From assembly GCA_002439735.1 (NCBI GenBank), contig DJPG01000044.1:1-37492 (forward strand): a stretch of DNA of 37,492 nt. Direction: 5' to 3'. Position 1 is the first letter of the stretch, and each line of letters begins with the position of its first letter. This DNA is from Firmicutes bacterium UBA6418 (GTDB taxonomy: Bacteria; Bacillota; Clostridia; Peptostreptococcales; Anaerovoracaceae). Both the position numbers and the translations under genes were made by a program. The notes under the pieces are model-generated. The model did no database searches. It worked only from the letters and a program-made list of their open reading frames with translations, and had not been told where the DNA came from. Of this stretch, positions 1-7,757 are shown in pieces.

Positions 1-24
1 GAATTAAGAATTAAGACGAAAAGC

Positions 25-67
25 AAAGTGTACGGAAGCGATCCATACGTTCTTCGTACACTTTTTT
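25..67 (+). terminator. Rho-independent terminator of an upstream gene outside the window
   Basis: A 10-bp perfect stem (AAAGTGTACG at 25-34 with CGTACACTTT at 55-64) runs into a T-rich stretch at 62-67. It should end transcription of a plus-strand gene lying left of the window and insulates the next operon. Confidence 0.75.
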
Positions 68-137
68 CTTGCAAAAATTTGCACAGTTTTTTCACATTGT
101 CGAATTGTTTGAAAAAAGTCTTTTTTCCGCGAAAGCC

Positions 138-165
138 TTGAAATAGAAAGCAGTTGTGGTATGAT
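138..165 (+). promoter_or_regulatory. Sigma-A promoter of the korDABC operon
   Basis: A -35 box TTGAAA (138-143), a 16-base spacer and a -10 box TATGAT (160-165) are visible. The -10 is preceded by TGG, an extended -10 arrangement. The first gene starts about 45 bases downstream. Confidence 0.6.
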
Positions 166-209
166 GGCTGTATTGAAAATTTACAATGCTCTCGATGAGG
201 TGGTTCAAA

Positions 210-407
210 ATGGAAAACAAACGATTGGTCATCAATCAAGCATGGTGCAAAGGCTGCGGTATCTGTGTGGCTTTTTGTCCAAAAGACGTACTGGAAATTG
301 TTCATGAAAAGGTCAGCGTTAAAAATGAAGTGGCATGTATTAAGTGCGGACTTTGTGAGCTGCGTTGTCCGGATTATGCAATCTATATTGAGAAGGAGGA
401 AGCGTGA
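210..407 (+). CDS. korD: 4Fe-4S ferredoxin-type delta subunit of 2-oxoacid:ferredoxin oxidoreductase
   Basis: A 65-residue protein with two clusters of the bacterial ferredoxin pattern: CKGCGICVAFCP near the N-terminus and CIKCGLCELRCP in the second half. Each gives CxxCxxCxxxCP ligation of one [4Fe-4S] cluster. In this family the delta subunit passes electrons from the TPP-bearing beta subunit to free ferredoxin in the cytoplasm. I chose the ATG at 210 because GAGGTGG ends six bases upstream. An ATG at 186 is in frame but has no ribosome binding site and would add eight poorly conserved residues. It is the first gene of a four-gene operon and its stop overlaps the next start. The assignment to this complex rests mainly on context, since isolated ferredoxins look similar. 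Confidence 0.88.
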   Translation: MENKRLVINQAWCKGCGICVAFCPKDVLEIVHEKVSVKNEVACIKCGLCELRCPDYAIYIEKEEA

Positions 408-1552
408 TGGCAAAGAGATTTCAGTTATTACAGGGAAATGAAGCCTGTGTAGAAGGTGCCATTGCGGCAGGCATGCGGTTCTTTGCAGGATATCCGATTA
501 CACCGTCCACGGAGATCGCCGAAAGAAGCGCGGTCAGACTTCCACAAGTTGGTGGAAAATTTATACAGATGGAAGATGAAATCGGAAGTATTGCAGCAGC
601 ACTCGGCGCGTCGGTTGCCGGATTGAAAGCCATGACTGCAACATCCGGTCCAGGCTTCTCGCTCAAACAGGAAAATATCGGCTATGCAGCGATTGCGGAA
701 ATTCCCATTGTGGTTGTAGATGTGCAGAGAGAGGGTCCGTCAACCGGGCTTCCAACCTCACCGTCGCAAGGTGATTTGATGCAGTCCAGATGGGGTACAC
801 ACGGAGATCATCCGATCATTGTTATTTCCCCATCTTCCGTACAGGAATGCTACACGGAGGTTGTGCGTGCTTTTAATATGACAGAACGGTTCCGCGTACC
901 GGTTATTTTCCTGATGGATGAGATCATCGGGCATCTGCGTGAGGGCTGTGAGCTGATTCCAACCGAAGAGCTGGAAATTCAGAATCGGCGTATTGACCGT
1001 GAGTTTAACGGAACGCTTGCCTATGCGGTACAGGAAGGAAACTATGTACCGGAGTATGCGCCATTCGGTGAGGGGGATCACTTTAACGTCACCGGATTGT
1101 TTCATGATCTGGATGGTTTCCCGACAAATGATAATGATATGACACATTCACAAGAACGAAGATTGTTGGATAAAATCCGCTTTCGGCGTGATCGTATCGA
1201 AAAATGGGAGGAAACAGACTGCGAGGAATGTGAAACATTAATTATTTGCTATGGTGGAACGGCAAGAGCCGTTGCGGGTGCGGTTGAGGAATCACAAAAG
1301 ACCGACTTTTTAAGGGTTGGAATTTTCCGCCCGATCACCGTATGGCCGTTCCCGGATCGAGCGTTGCTTAAAATCATTCGCGATAATAAGCACCTTAGAC
1401 AGATTATCGTATGTGAACATAATGATGGGCAGATGCTTTTGGAAGTACAGAGAGTCGTAGAGGGCAGAGTTCCGGTTGATTTTCTGGGCAAGATCGATGG
1501 AACAACGATCACACCGGCTGAGATTCTCAAAAAGATCAAGGAGGTATATTAA
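407..1552 (+). CDS. korA: 2-oxoacid:ferredoxin oxidoreductase alpha subunit (KorA/VorB type)
   Basis: A 381-residue protein that begins with the family signature QGNEACVEGAIAAGMRFFAG followed by YPITPSTEIAE. This is the pyrimidine-binding (POR_N) domain; a transketolase C-terminal-like domain II follows. It is part of the complex that oxidatively decarboxylates a 2-oxoacid with CoA to acyl-CoA, CO2 and reduced ferredoxin. The length fits the separate-subunit Kor/Vor class and not the fused pyruvate enzyme. The ATG at 407 overlaps the korD stop and has AGGAGGA six bases upstream; a GTG at 404 is in frame but too close to that site. The substrate (2-oxoglutarate or a branched-chain 2-oxoacid) cannot be decided from sequence alone. 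Confidence 0.9.
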   Translation: MAKRFQLLQGNEACVEGAIAAGMRFFAGYPITPSTEIAERSAVRLPQVGGKFIQMEDEIGSIAAALGASVAGLKAMTATSGPGFSLKQENIGYAAIAEIPIVVVDVQREGPSTGLPTSPSQGDLMQSRWGTHGDHPIIVISPSSVQECYTEVVRAFNMTERFRVPVIFLMDEIIGHLREGCELIPTEELEIQNRRIDREFNGTLAYAVQEGNYVPEYAPFGEGDHFNVTGLFHDLDGFPTNDNDMTHSQERRLLDKIRFRRDRIEKWEETDCEECETLIICYGGTARAVAGAVEESQKTDFLRVGIFRPITVWPFPDRALLKIIRDNKHLRQIIVCEHNDGQMLLEVQRVVEGRVPVDFLGKIDGTTITPAEILKKIKEVY

Positions 1553-1553
1553 G

Positions 1554-2378
1554 ATGCCAAGTAAACTGATTGAAAAAACCATGCGTGTAAACCGGCTTCC
1601 GCACATCTGGTGCCCGGGCTGCGGGCATGGCATCCTCATGCGGGACGTGGCGCAGGCAATCGTAAACTGTGAACTGGATCCGGATAAGGTTGTCATCGTT
1701 TCCGGTATCGGGTGTTCCTCTAGAGCTGCCGGATACATGAATTACAATACATTGCATACAACCCATGGCAGAGCCATCGCATTTGCGACCGGTGTCAAAC
1801 TCGCAAACCCGGATCTGCACGTGATTGTCATCACCGGAGACGGTGACGCGACTGCGATCGGCGGAAATCATCTGATCCATGCATGCAGAAGAAACATTGA
1901 TCTGACGGTCATTGTATTCAACAATAACATTTATGGTATGACTGGCGGACAATACTCTCCAACCACGCCACATGGCGAAAAAGGAACCACGGCACCTTAT
2001 GGAAATATTGACTACAACTTTGATATTCCGAAACTGGCAGAGGCATCCGGCGCAACCTATACTGCGCGTGGATCCGCATTCCATGTACCGCAAATGATAC
2101 ATTTGATTGAAAACGGAATCAAGCATAAGGGCTTCTCCGTGATTGAGGGACTGAGCGTTTGCCCGACCTATTACGGTCGCAAAAACAAAAAAGGTAGTGC
2201 TGTCGATATGTATCACTGGCAGCAGGAGCACTGTATCGACAACACAAAAGCAGCAAAGATGACGTCGGAAGAGTTGGAAGGAAAAGTTCTGATCGGGGAA
2301 ATGTCACACTGTGATAAGCCGGAATATACAGACATGTACATGGAGATCATCCATAAATGCGGAGGTGACAAGGAATGA
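1554..2378 (+). CDS. korB: 2-oxoacid:ferredoxin oxidoreductase beta subunit (TPP-binding)
   Basis: A 274-residue protein with the N-terminal motif HIWCPGCGHG, expected to help hold the proximal [4Fe-4S] cluster. The thiamine diphosphate/Mg signature GDGDATAIGGNH is near residue 100, followed by NNNIYGMTGGQ. In this family the subunit binds TPP and performs decarboxylation and electron transfer. The ATG at 1554 has GGAGG about 9 bases upstream, and the family alignment starts here. A longer in-frame ORF from 1476 is only an extension into korA. It lies one base after korA and its stop overlaps the korC start by four bases, so translation is probably coupled. Confidence 0.92.
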   Translation: MPSKLIEKTMRVNRLPHIWCPGCGHGILMRDVAQAIVNCELDPDKVVIVSGIGCSSRAAGYMNYNTLHTTHGRAIAFATGVKLANPDLHVIVITGDGDATAIGGNHLIHACRRNIDLTVIVFNNNIYGMTGGQYSPTTPHGEKGTTAPYGNIDYNFDIPKLAEASGATYTARGSAFHVPQMIHLIENGIKHKGFSVIEGLSVCPTYYGRKNKKGSAVDMYHWQQEHCIDNTKAAKMTSEELEGKVLIGEMSHCDKPEYTDMYMEIIHKCGGDKE

Positions 2379-2932
2379 AAAAAGCAGAATTAAGATTTAC
2401 CGGTTCCGGCGGTCAGGGCGTCATCATGGCGACCATCATTCTGGCAGAAGCTGCTTACGCGGATAAACTGCAGGCGGTACAGTCACAGTCCTACGGCCCG
2501 GAGGCCAGAGGCGGACTCTGCAAAGCGGAATGCATCATCGACGACAAACCAATCAGCTATACCAAGGTCATTTTGCCGAACCTGTTGCTGTCCTTAACGC
2601 AGGCGTCGCTGGACAAATATGTCGGAAGTCTGCAAAAAGACGCTGTGATCCTGGTAGACAGCGGACTGACCGTACCGGAAGACGTGAAAGCAAAGCATAC
2701 GGTCATCAGTCTGCCGATCCTCGACTCCGCCGTAGAAGTCATCCACAATCCGATGGCGGCCAACATCATTTCGGTCGGAGCGGTCAACGCGATCATGCAG
2801 CTGGCATCCGAAGCTTCGTTGGAAGAAGCGGTTCTCAACCATATCCCGAAAGGGACCGAAGAAAAGAACATCCAAGCGCTGCATCTTGGCGCAAAGATGG
2901 CAAAAGAAGCGCTGCAGGCGCAGACCGCGTAA
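2375..2932 (+). CDS. korC: 2-oxoacid:ferredoxin oxidoreductase gamma subunit
   Basis: A 185-residue protein opening with RFTGSGGQGVIMATIILAEA, then QSYGPEARGGLCKAE; both are diagnostic of the POR gamma (CoA-binding) domain. With korD, korA and korB it completes a four-subunit oxidoreductase in the order delta-alpha-beta-gamma. The ATG overlaps the korB stop (ATGA), with an AGGTGACAAGG ribosome binding region inside korB. A strong terminator follows within 30 bases, so the operon ends here. Confidence 0.92.
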   Translation: MKKAELRFTGSGGQGVIMATIILAEAAYADKLQAVQSQSYGPEARGGLCKAECIIDDKPISYTKVILPNLLLSLTQASLDKYVGSLQKDAVILVDSGLTVPEDVKAKHTVISLPILDSAVEVIHNPMAANIISVGAVNAIMQLASEASLEEAVLNHIPKGTEEKNIQALHLGAKMAKEALQAQTA

Positions 2933-2961
2933 AGCGGATAAATGCATCCTTATCAATCATG

Positions 2962-3010
2962 GGGGCTGTCGCATCCACGGAAAACAACCGCGAGGGCGAC
3001 AGCCCCTTTT
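2962..3010 (+). terminator. Terminator of the korDABC operon
   Basis: GGGGCTGTCGC (2962-2972) pairs perfectly with GCGACAGCCCC (2996-3006) and is followed by TTTT. The 11-bp GC-rich stem has a 23-base loop. It separates the operon from the nuclease remnant. Confidence 0.85.
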
Positions 3011-3056
3011 GAGTTTTTTGAGATTTCCGGGCAGCTTACGGGATCATGAAAAAGGC

Positions 3057-3410
3057 TTGAAATTAAACGATTTTTCGTATAAACTGGTGATAAACACAAA
3101 GTGTTCAGAGAAGAAAGTACCGGAGAAACTGAAACCGCTGTTTGCGTATGTCAACGGTGCAGAGAATTTCGAAAGCTCAGACCTTGTAAAGAGGATCGAC
3201 CAACGAGTGAAGAAATTCAACTTGGACGAATGGAGGAAGAAGTTTATGACATTCGAGTATTATGTGAAAGAGAAAGCAGAGCGTGCATACGAGGAAGGCG
3301 CAGCACAGAAAGAGCGTGAGATCGCCCAAAAATTTAAGGAGTCCGGAATCCCGATCGATGTGATCGCAAAGAACACCGGTCTGACGCCGGAGGAAGTCGC
3401 GGAACTATAA
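3057..3410 (+). pseudogene. C-terminal remnant of an Rpn-family (PD-(D/E)XK) nuclease/putative transposase
   Basis: The reading frame ending at 3410 encodes about 117 residues that look like the tail of Rpn/YhgA-like 'recombination-promoting nuclease' proteins. There is a segment ending KLKPLFAYVNGAE, then VKRIDQRVKKFNLDEWRKKF, then a charged linker (EKAERAYEEGAAQKEREIAQ), and the closing helical motif IPIDVIAKNTGLTPEEVAEL. The N-terminal catalytic PD-(D/E)XK half is absent: upstream the frame runs into the korC terminator and noncoding sequence, with no start codon and ribosome binding site at the right place. I read this as a decayed, 5'-truncated copy. A short internal protein from the ATG at 3246 is possible but unlikely. 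A terminator follows directly, a relic of a once complete gene. Confidence 0.6.
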
Positions 3411-3421
3411 GCGATAGAAGC

Positions 3422-3472
3422 AAAAATGCAGGTTGAACGACGGGGAGCATGTCGGACGGCCTGCATTTTTTT
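3422..3472 (+). terminator. Terminator after the nuclease remnant
   Basis: AAAAATGCAGG (3422-3432) pairs with CCTGCATTTTT (3460-3470), with more Ts to 3472. The A-tract/T-tract symmetry makes it potentially bidirectional. Confidence 0.75.
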
Positions 3473-3873
3473 GACCGTCTTCATGCGAAGAATTTCCGGA
3501 TGAATCATGTACTGCTTTTCGGCGGGTTTTCAAAATTTTGTACGCGGCAGGGACTATATGGATGAAAGAATTTTACAGATAGAGAAAAAGTCTCCTGTCA
3601 CTCCGGAGCTTCTTTTGTCAAACCATGTCGAACATGCTCGATAGGTGTTGCCGCGAGTGTGTAGCGAAAACATCACAGCTCGTTTTGGCTTATAGAAAAT
3701 GTAAATAATGTACTGAAATGCGCAGAAATCCCGTGAAAGCCCGTGCAGATTTTTCAAAAATAGCGTATAGGCAGTACATTATGCATACTTAGAAAATTAT
3801 GGAAGTTCGCCGTGCGATTGGTGCGATTTTTGGCCCTTTGCTGGTCCTTTCCTAGCGGCTATAATAAAAAGCA

Positions 3874-3920
3874 TAATAAAACAGAGTACGATCGGCCAAT
3901 TTTTCGGTGATCGTACTCTG
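3874..3920 (-). terminator. Terminator of the TRAP transporter operon
   Basis: CAGAGTACGATC (3882-3893) pairs perfectly over 12 bp with GATCGTACTCTG (3909-3920). Read on the minus strand the stem is followed by TTTTATTATGCTTTTT, a good U-tract. It lies 114 bases after the permease stop. The plus side is followed by AATTTTTT, so it may work in both directions. Confidence 0.75.
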
Positions 3921-3958
3921 AATTTTTTGCGGAAGTTCGAGTCGCATCTTATTATGAA

Positions 3959-3981
3959 GGAAATATCGTTCCGATATTTCC
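3959..3981. repeat. Short perfect inverted repeat after the permease gene
   Basis: GGAAATATCG (3959-3968) and CGATATTTCC (3972-3981) form a 10-bp stem with loop TTC. It sits between the permease stop and the T-tracted terminator and has no T-run itself. It could be an mRNA 3'-end stabiliser or a dispersed repeat; function unknown. Confidence 0.45.
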
Positions 3982-4033
3982 GGAATAACAAGAAAGTCTA
4001 CCGCTAAAAATCTGATCGGCGAAGCCGACTTTC

Positions 4034-6022
4034 TTATGCGGCTGCGTTTCTGCGTCTCTTGGTGATTTCCTGAACGGCGCAGATGCCGACAACGATGGCG
4101 ATACCAATCAGGTCTGTCACAGCGCCCGGATCGATCAGCAGCAGTCCGCCGGCGATGATCGCGATGCGGAGCGGCCATTTCATGTGGTCAAAGGCATAAC
4201 CGCGAAGACCTGCGGCAACGCCGAAGACGCCGATGAACGCGGTGCAGATGACCTGTACGCCCTGCAGCGGGCTTGCGAGGTCGATCAGCAGAAGGGCAGG
4301 ATTCAAGCCGAAGCAATACGGTACAATGAAGGCTGCGATCGCCAGCGAAGTCGCGTTAAACGCCGTTTTCATCGGTCTGGAGCCTGCGATCGCACTGCCG
4401 GCATAGGCTGCGAGTGCAACCGGCGGTGTGATGTCGGCAACGATGCCGAAGTAGAATACGAACATGTGCGCGCAGAGCACCGGCATACCCATCTGCATCA
4501 GGATCGGTGCGCAGGTGGTGGCCATGATCACGTAGTTTGCGGTGGTCGGAACGCCCATGCCGAGAATGATGCAGGTCACCATGGTCAAGATCATTGCGAT
4601 GAACATATTGCCGCCTGCAAGGCCGACGATGGCGGAGATCAGTTTGGTACCGATACCTGTCGTCGTGATGACACAGGCGATCATACCGGCGACCGCACAA
4701 GCGGCGCCTACGGTCAAGGTACTCTTGGCGGTATCCTGCAGCGCATCAAAGAACTTGCTCGGTGTGATGCGTGTTTCCTTGCGGAACAGGCTGACTGCGA
4801 TGGCCAGAAGCGTGCCGATGATAGCGGCCATGGCCATGGTCGTCTTGAGAATGAAGATGACCAGCGCGATCAGCGGAACCAGCAGGTAGCCCTTTGTGAA
4901 GAGAGTCTGGAAGAACTTTGGCAGGTGCTCCTTAGAGAGACCCTTCAGACCGGTTTTCTTCGCTTCCAGATGTACGGCGATGAAAACACCGGAAAAATAC
5001 AGGAAAGCCGGAATGATCGCTTTGACTGCGATCGTGCTGTAAGGCGTACTTGCGTATTCTGCCATCAGGAAAGCTGCAGCACCCATGATCGGCGGCATGA
5101 TCTGACCGCCGGTAGAAGCAGCCGCCTCGACTGCGCCTGCAAATTCCGGTTTGTATCCGGTTCTCTTCATCATCGGAATGGTGATCGCGCCTGTGGTAAC
5201 GGTATTACCGACAGAGGAGCCGGAAACCATACCGCAGAGGGCAGAGGAGATGACTGCGACCTTTGCAGGACCGCCGTCGGAACTGCCCGCGATGGAATTC
5301 GCCAGTTCGATGAAGAAGTCTGTGATACCGGTTTTGCCTAAAAAGCTGCCGAACATAACGAACAGCACGATGAAGGTCGAGCAGGCCCGGATCGGGGTAC
5401 CAATCACACCCTCAGTCGTATAAAAGAGGTTATATACGTTCAGGAGCAGTGTCCGCTGGGTCATCGCGTAAATGATGAATAGAGAAGCCACGATGACGAT
5501 CGGAAAACCGACGGAACGTCTGCAGGCTTCGAGAGTCACTAAGATACCGATGATGCCGAAGATCATTTCGGTGGTACCGATCATGATGCCCTGGTTAATG
5601 ATTTTCGTACAGTTAAAGACGAAATAGAAGTAGGAAACGCCGCCCGCGATTGCCAGCAGCACATCATACCACGGAACATAGTTCTGTTTCTTTTCGGAAT
5701 TTTTCCTTGCCGGGAACAAGAGGAAAATGAATACAACGATGCATCCGACGAAAGACGCTCTTTCGATTCTTGTTTCCCAGTTGAACAGGAAGTTGATCAA
5801 CACACAATAGATCGCGAAAGCAACCATTAAATAGCGAATGACGGAGTTCGGAAGTCCGACCCATTTACGGGTATTGGATTCACGGTCATATTTTTCCATG
5901 ACCTCCTGGACTTTGGCTTCCATTTCTTCCATGGTCAGCTCTTCATCGAAGTCTGTGGAGGTGGAAGCTGTTTCAGGCACACCTTGAGCCGGTTCTTCTT
6001 TTTGTTTCTTTAAAAAAGTCAA
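4034..6022 (-). CDS. TRAP transporter permease, TAXI type, fused small and large membrane subunits
   Basis: A 662-residue integral membrane protein. After an acidic cytoplasmic N-terminus of about 75 residues comes a four-helix DctQ-like part, then a long DctM-like part with the loops GMVSGSSVGNTVTTGAITIP, GGQIMPPIMGAAAF and MGVPTTANYVIMATTCAP that mark the 4TM/12TM fused TRAP permeases. It uses an ion gradient to import the ligand delivered by the TAXI binding lipoprotein encoded upstream. I chose the TTG at 6022: AAAGGAG lies eight bases before it. The in-frame ATG at 6094 would extend into the upstream gene, and the ATG at 6028 is in the wrong frame. Third gene of the operon, followed by a terminator. 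The substrate cannot be told from sequence; TAXI systems are often linked to organic acids such as glutamate or 2-oxoglutarate. Confidence 0.92.
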   Translation of the reverse strand: MTFLKKQKEEPAQGVPETASTSTDFDEELTMEEMEAKVQEVMEKYDRESNTRKWVGLPNSVIRYLMVAFAIYCVLINFLFNWETRIERASFVGCIVVFIFLLFPARKNSEKKQNYVPWYDVLLAIAGGVSYFYFVFNCTKIINQGIMIGTTEMIFGIIGILVTLEACRRSVGFPIVIVASLFIIYAMTQRTLLLNVYNLFYTTEGVIGTPIRACSTFIVLFVMFGSFLGKTGITDFFIELANSIAGSSDGGPAKVAVISSALCGMVSGSSVGNTVTTGAITIPMMKRTGYKPEFAGAVEAAASTGGQIMPPIMGAAAFLMAEYASTPYSTIAVKAIIPAFLYFSGVFIAVHLEAKKTGLKGLSKEHLPKFFQTLFTKGYLLVPLIALVIFILKTTMAMAAIIGTLLAIAVSLFRKETRITPSKFFDALQDTAKSTLTVGAACAVAGMIACVITTTGIGTKLISAIVGLAGGNMFIAMILTMVTCIILGMGVPTTANYVIMATTCAPILMQMGMPVLCAHMFVFYFGIVADITPPVALAAYAGSAIAGSRPMKTAFNATSLAIAAFIVPYCFGLNPALLLIDLASPLQGVQVICTAFIGVFGVAAGLRGYAFDHMKWPLRIAIIAGGLLLIDPGAVTDLIGIAIVVGICAVQEITKRRRNAAA

Positions 6023-6054
6023 ATTGCATTCTCCTTTCTGATAGGGGGATGGTG

Positions 6055-6537
6055 TTAACGTATTTGCAGTCTGATCTTGGCGTTGCGTCCGCACAGATCC
6101 CGCAGGCTGATCTCTTCATCGCCGATCGCGAGAACATGATCCGAAACTGTGCCGACCACATAGATCAGATCGGGGATGTACATATTGTAGCCCGAGATGA
6201 TCATTTCACCGTTTTTCCCGTAGGAAAAGGTCTGACCATCGGATATCGTTGTCGGAACGCCGGCGCCGAACCCGTAGTAAAGAGTTCGATCCAGATAGAT
6301 ATCGCCGTCCCGGGCAGTGTAGACATCTGTCACGGGTGATTTGTTGACAGAATGGATAAAAGTGATGGAAAACTCGCGGTCTTTCGGAAGCGGCAGGGCA
6401 GCGTATTCCTTGCCGGAGTCAACATCGATGATCGTTAAGGTTTCGTTCGGATTTTTTTTCGCCATGATTACAACGATAACCGCAGCGCACAGAAGCACTA
6501 CGGTTATGCTGATGAATAATTTCTTTTGTTTTGACAT
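6055..6537 (-). CDS. DUF1850 domain protein of the TAXI-TRAP operon
   Basis: A 160-residue protein with one N-terminal membrane helix (about residues 5-27, after MSKQKK), then a domain containing FSITFIHSVNKSPVTDVY and GYNMYIPDL. The HSV-K-PV pattern is the hallmark of DUF1850, a small family found next to TAXI-type TRAP permeases. The order here (binding protein, DUF1850, fused permease) fits that association. Its role is unknown; the likely location is the outer face of the membrane. There is no Shine-Dalgarno sequence before either the GTG at 6543 or the ATG at 6537. The gene begins within about 20 bases of the upstream stop, so translation is probably coupled. A gap of 32 bases separates it from the permease start. 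Confidence 0.85.
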   Translation of the reverse strand: MSKQKKLFISITVVLLCAAVIVVIMAKKNPNETLTIIDVDSGKEYAALPLPKDREFSITFIHSVNKSPVTDVYTARDGDIYLDRTLYYGFGAGVPTTISDGQTFSYGKNGEMIISGYNMYIPDLIYVVGTVSDHVLAIGDEEISLRDLCGRNAKIRLQIR

Positions 6538-6557
6538 TTTCACAAGTCACAGGCCGG

Positions 6558-7544
6558 TTACAGCGCGCCGATCTCCTTGAAGTACTGTTCCGCGCCTGGG
6601 TGGAACGGAACGGTGGAGCCGGTAACCGCGGTGGTCTGGTCAATCAGATCGAATTTATCCTTGAAGCCTGCTGCACCGAGCTTGTCCTTCAGCTCAAACA
6701 TGCCCTTTGTAAATTCGTACACGACTTCGGTCGGAACGTCGTTTCTGCATGCCAGCGTTGCCATAACCGCAACGGTCTTCACGTCTTTGTCCACCGGAGT
6801 GTAAGTGCCGGCCGGAACGGTAATGTCGGTGTAGAAACCGTAGTCTGCTTTTAACTGATCCGCGTGCTCCGCGTCAACCTCCAGCAGGTTGAATTTATAA
6901 CCGCTTGCAGCAAGCTCGGTAACTGCAGTAGTCGGTGCGCCGGCAACGACGAAAGCTGCGTCGATCTGACCGTTCTTGAGCGCGTCGGCGGAGTCTGCGA
7001 AGGACTGGCTGTTCTTGACGATATCGGAGTCAATGTCCATACCGTAAGCGGCCAGAATCTGACGGGCGTTGAACTCTACGCCGGAACCTGCGTCACCGGT
7101 GGATACGCGCTTGCCTTTTAACTGGTCGATGGATGTGATATCTTTCTGCGCGATGATCTGGATGGTTTCCGGGTAGCATACCATGATCGTGGAGAAGTCC
7201 GTGTAAGGATCCTGCCCCTCGAAGAGATCGGTAGCGTTATACGCATAGTCCATAACGTCGTTCTGTACGATCGCGATCTGGCTCGCGCCGACCTGCAGCT
7301 GCTGGATGTTCGCCATGGAAGCACCGGTGGAAACCGCGGAGAGGTTCATAACATCACCGAGTTCCTGGTTGAACACCTGCGCAATGATGCCGCAGTAACC
7401 GTAGTAAGTACCGGATGTACCGCCGGTCGCGATGCTTAAGTTTGCAGGGCCGTCGCCGCTGTCACTGTTTCCGCAGGCAGCGAAGGTGAAGACCATGAGC
7501 ATGATCAGGATCAGAGATAAAATCTTCGATAAGTTCTTTTTCAT
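6558..7544 (-). CDS. TAXI family TRAP transporter solute-binding lipoprotein
   Basis: A 328-residue extracytoplasmic binding protein. The N-terminus is a lipoprotein signal peptide: a KKN start, hydrophobic core, and lipobox FAAC with the lipidated cysteine at residue 24, followed by a Gly/Ser/Asp-rich linker. The mature part starts LSIATGGTSGTYYGYCGIIA, the glycine-rich ligand-loop signature of TAXI (TRAP-associated extracytoplasmic immunogenic) proteins, and continues with VSTGDAGSGVEFNARQIL typical of the second lobe. It captures a solute outside the membrane and hands it to the fused permease. GGAGG precedes the ATG by about six bases. It is the first gene of a three-gene minus-strand operon with a clear promoter. 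Confidence 0.93.
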   Translation of the reverse strand: MKKNLSKILSLILIMLMVFTFAACGNSDSGDGPANLSIATGGTSGTYYGYCGIIAQVFNQELGDVMNLSAVSTGASMANIQQLQVGASQIAIVQNDVMDYAYNATDLFEGQDPYTDFSTIMVCYPETIQIIAQKDITSIDQLKGKRVSTGDAGSGVEFNARQILAAYGMDIDSDIVKNSQSFADSADALKNGQIDAAFVVAGAPTTAVTELAASGYKFNLLEVDAEHADQLKADYGFYTDITVPAGTYTPVDKDVKTVAVMATLACRNDVPTEVVYEFTKGMFELKDKLGAAGFKDKFDLIDQTTAVTGSTVPFHPGAEQYFKEIGAL

Positions 7545-7602
7545 AAGTTTCCTCCGTTTAAAGATTCCTATAGTCTGCTTGTTTTTAATTTAGTACTTTA
7601 TC

Positions 7603-7631
7603 ATGATAGCATACCGGTATACAAATGTAAA
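7603..7631 (-). promoter_or_regulatory. Sigma-A promoter of the TAXI-TRAP operon with palindrome in the spacer
   Basis: Read on the minus strand: -35 TTTACA (7631-7626), a 17-base spacer, -10 TATCAT (7608-7603). A perfect 10-base palindrome ATACCGGTAT occupies 7611-7620 inside the spacer, exactly where a repressor would block RNA polymerase. The operator role is inferred. Confidence 0.65.
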
Positions 7632-7682
7632 GAAAAAAGAAACAATTTTTAAACATTTTTCTAAAAAGTGTTTTGTATCGGT

Positions 7683-7716
7683 AAAAAGACACCGTCCTGC
7701 GGGAGGGCGGCGTCTT
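7683..7716 (-). terminator. Terminator of the Cys-rich protein gene
   Basis: On the minus strand, AAGACGCCGCC pairs with GGACGGTGTCTT (G-T and A-C imperfections) and is followed by TTTT. It lies about 40 bases after the stop of the gene at 7758-8831 and just before the TRAP promoter, so it insulates the two units. Confidence 0.7.
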
Positions 7717-7757
7717 GGGTCTGATCGCAGATGATCGGAAACGCGCAGCAGAACGCG

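Larger units (their letters stand above)
3473..4033. other. Gene-free interval between the nuclease remnant and the TRAP operon
   Basis: No convincing gene in about 560 bases. It contains two hairpins: the TRAP-operon terminator (3874-3920) and a perfect 10-bp stem with a 3-base loop (3959-3981). The left 350 bases have scattered stops in all frames; a 28-codon ORF at 3561 has no clear ribosome binding site. It looks like decayed sequence. Confidence 0.5.

Noticed and set aside
3561..3647. 28-codon ORF starting MDERILQIEKK in the gene-free interval
   Set aside because: Sequence composition is protein-like, but there is no good ribosome binding site, it ends at a stop soon after, and no similarity is recognised. 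It could be a fossil; not supported as a gene.
4184..5341. 385-codon plus-strand open frame
   Set aside because: It lies antisense within the TRAP permease. The translation is low-complexity, Arg/Asp/Cys-rich and has no family resemblance; it is a codon-bias shadow.
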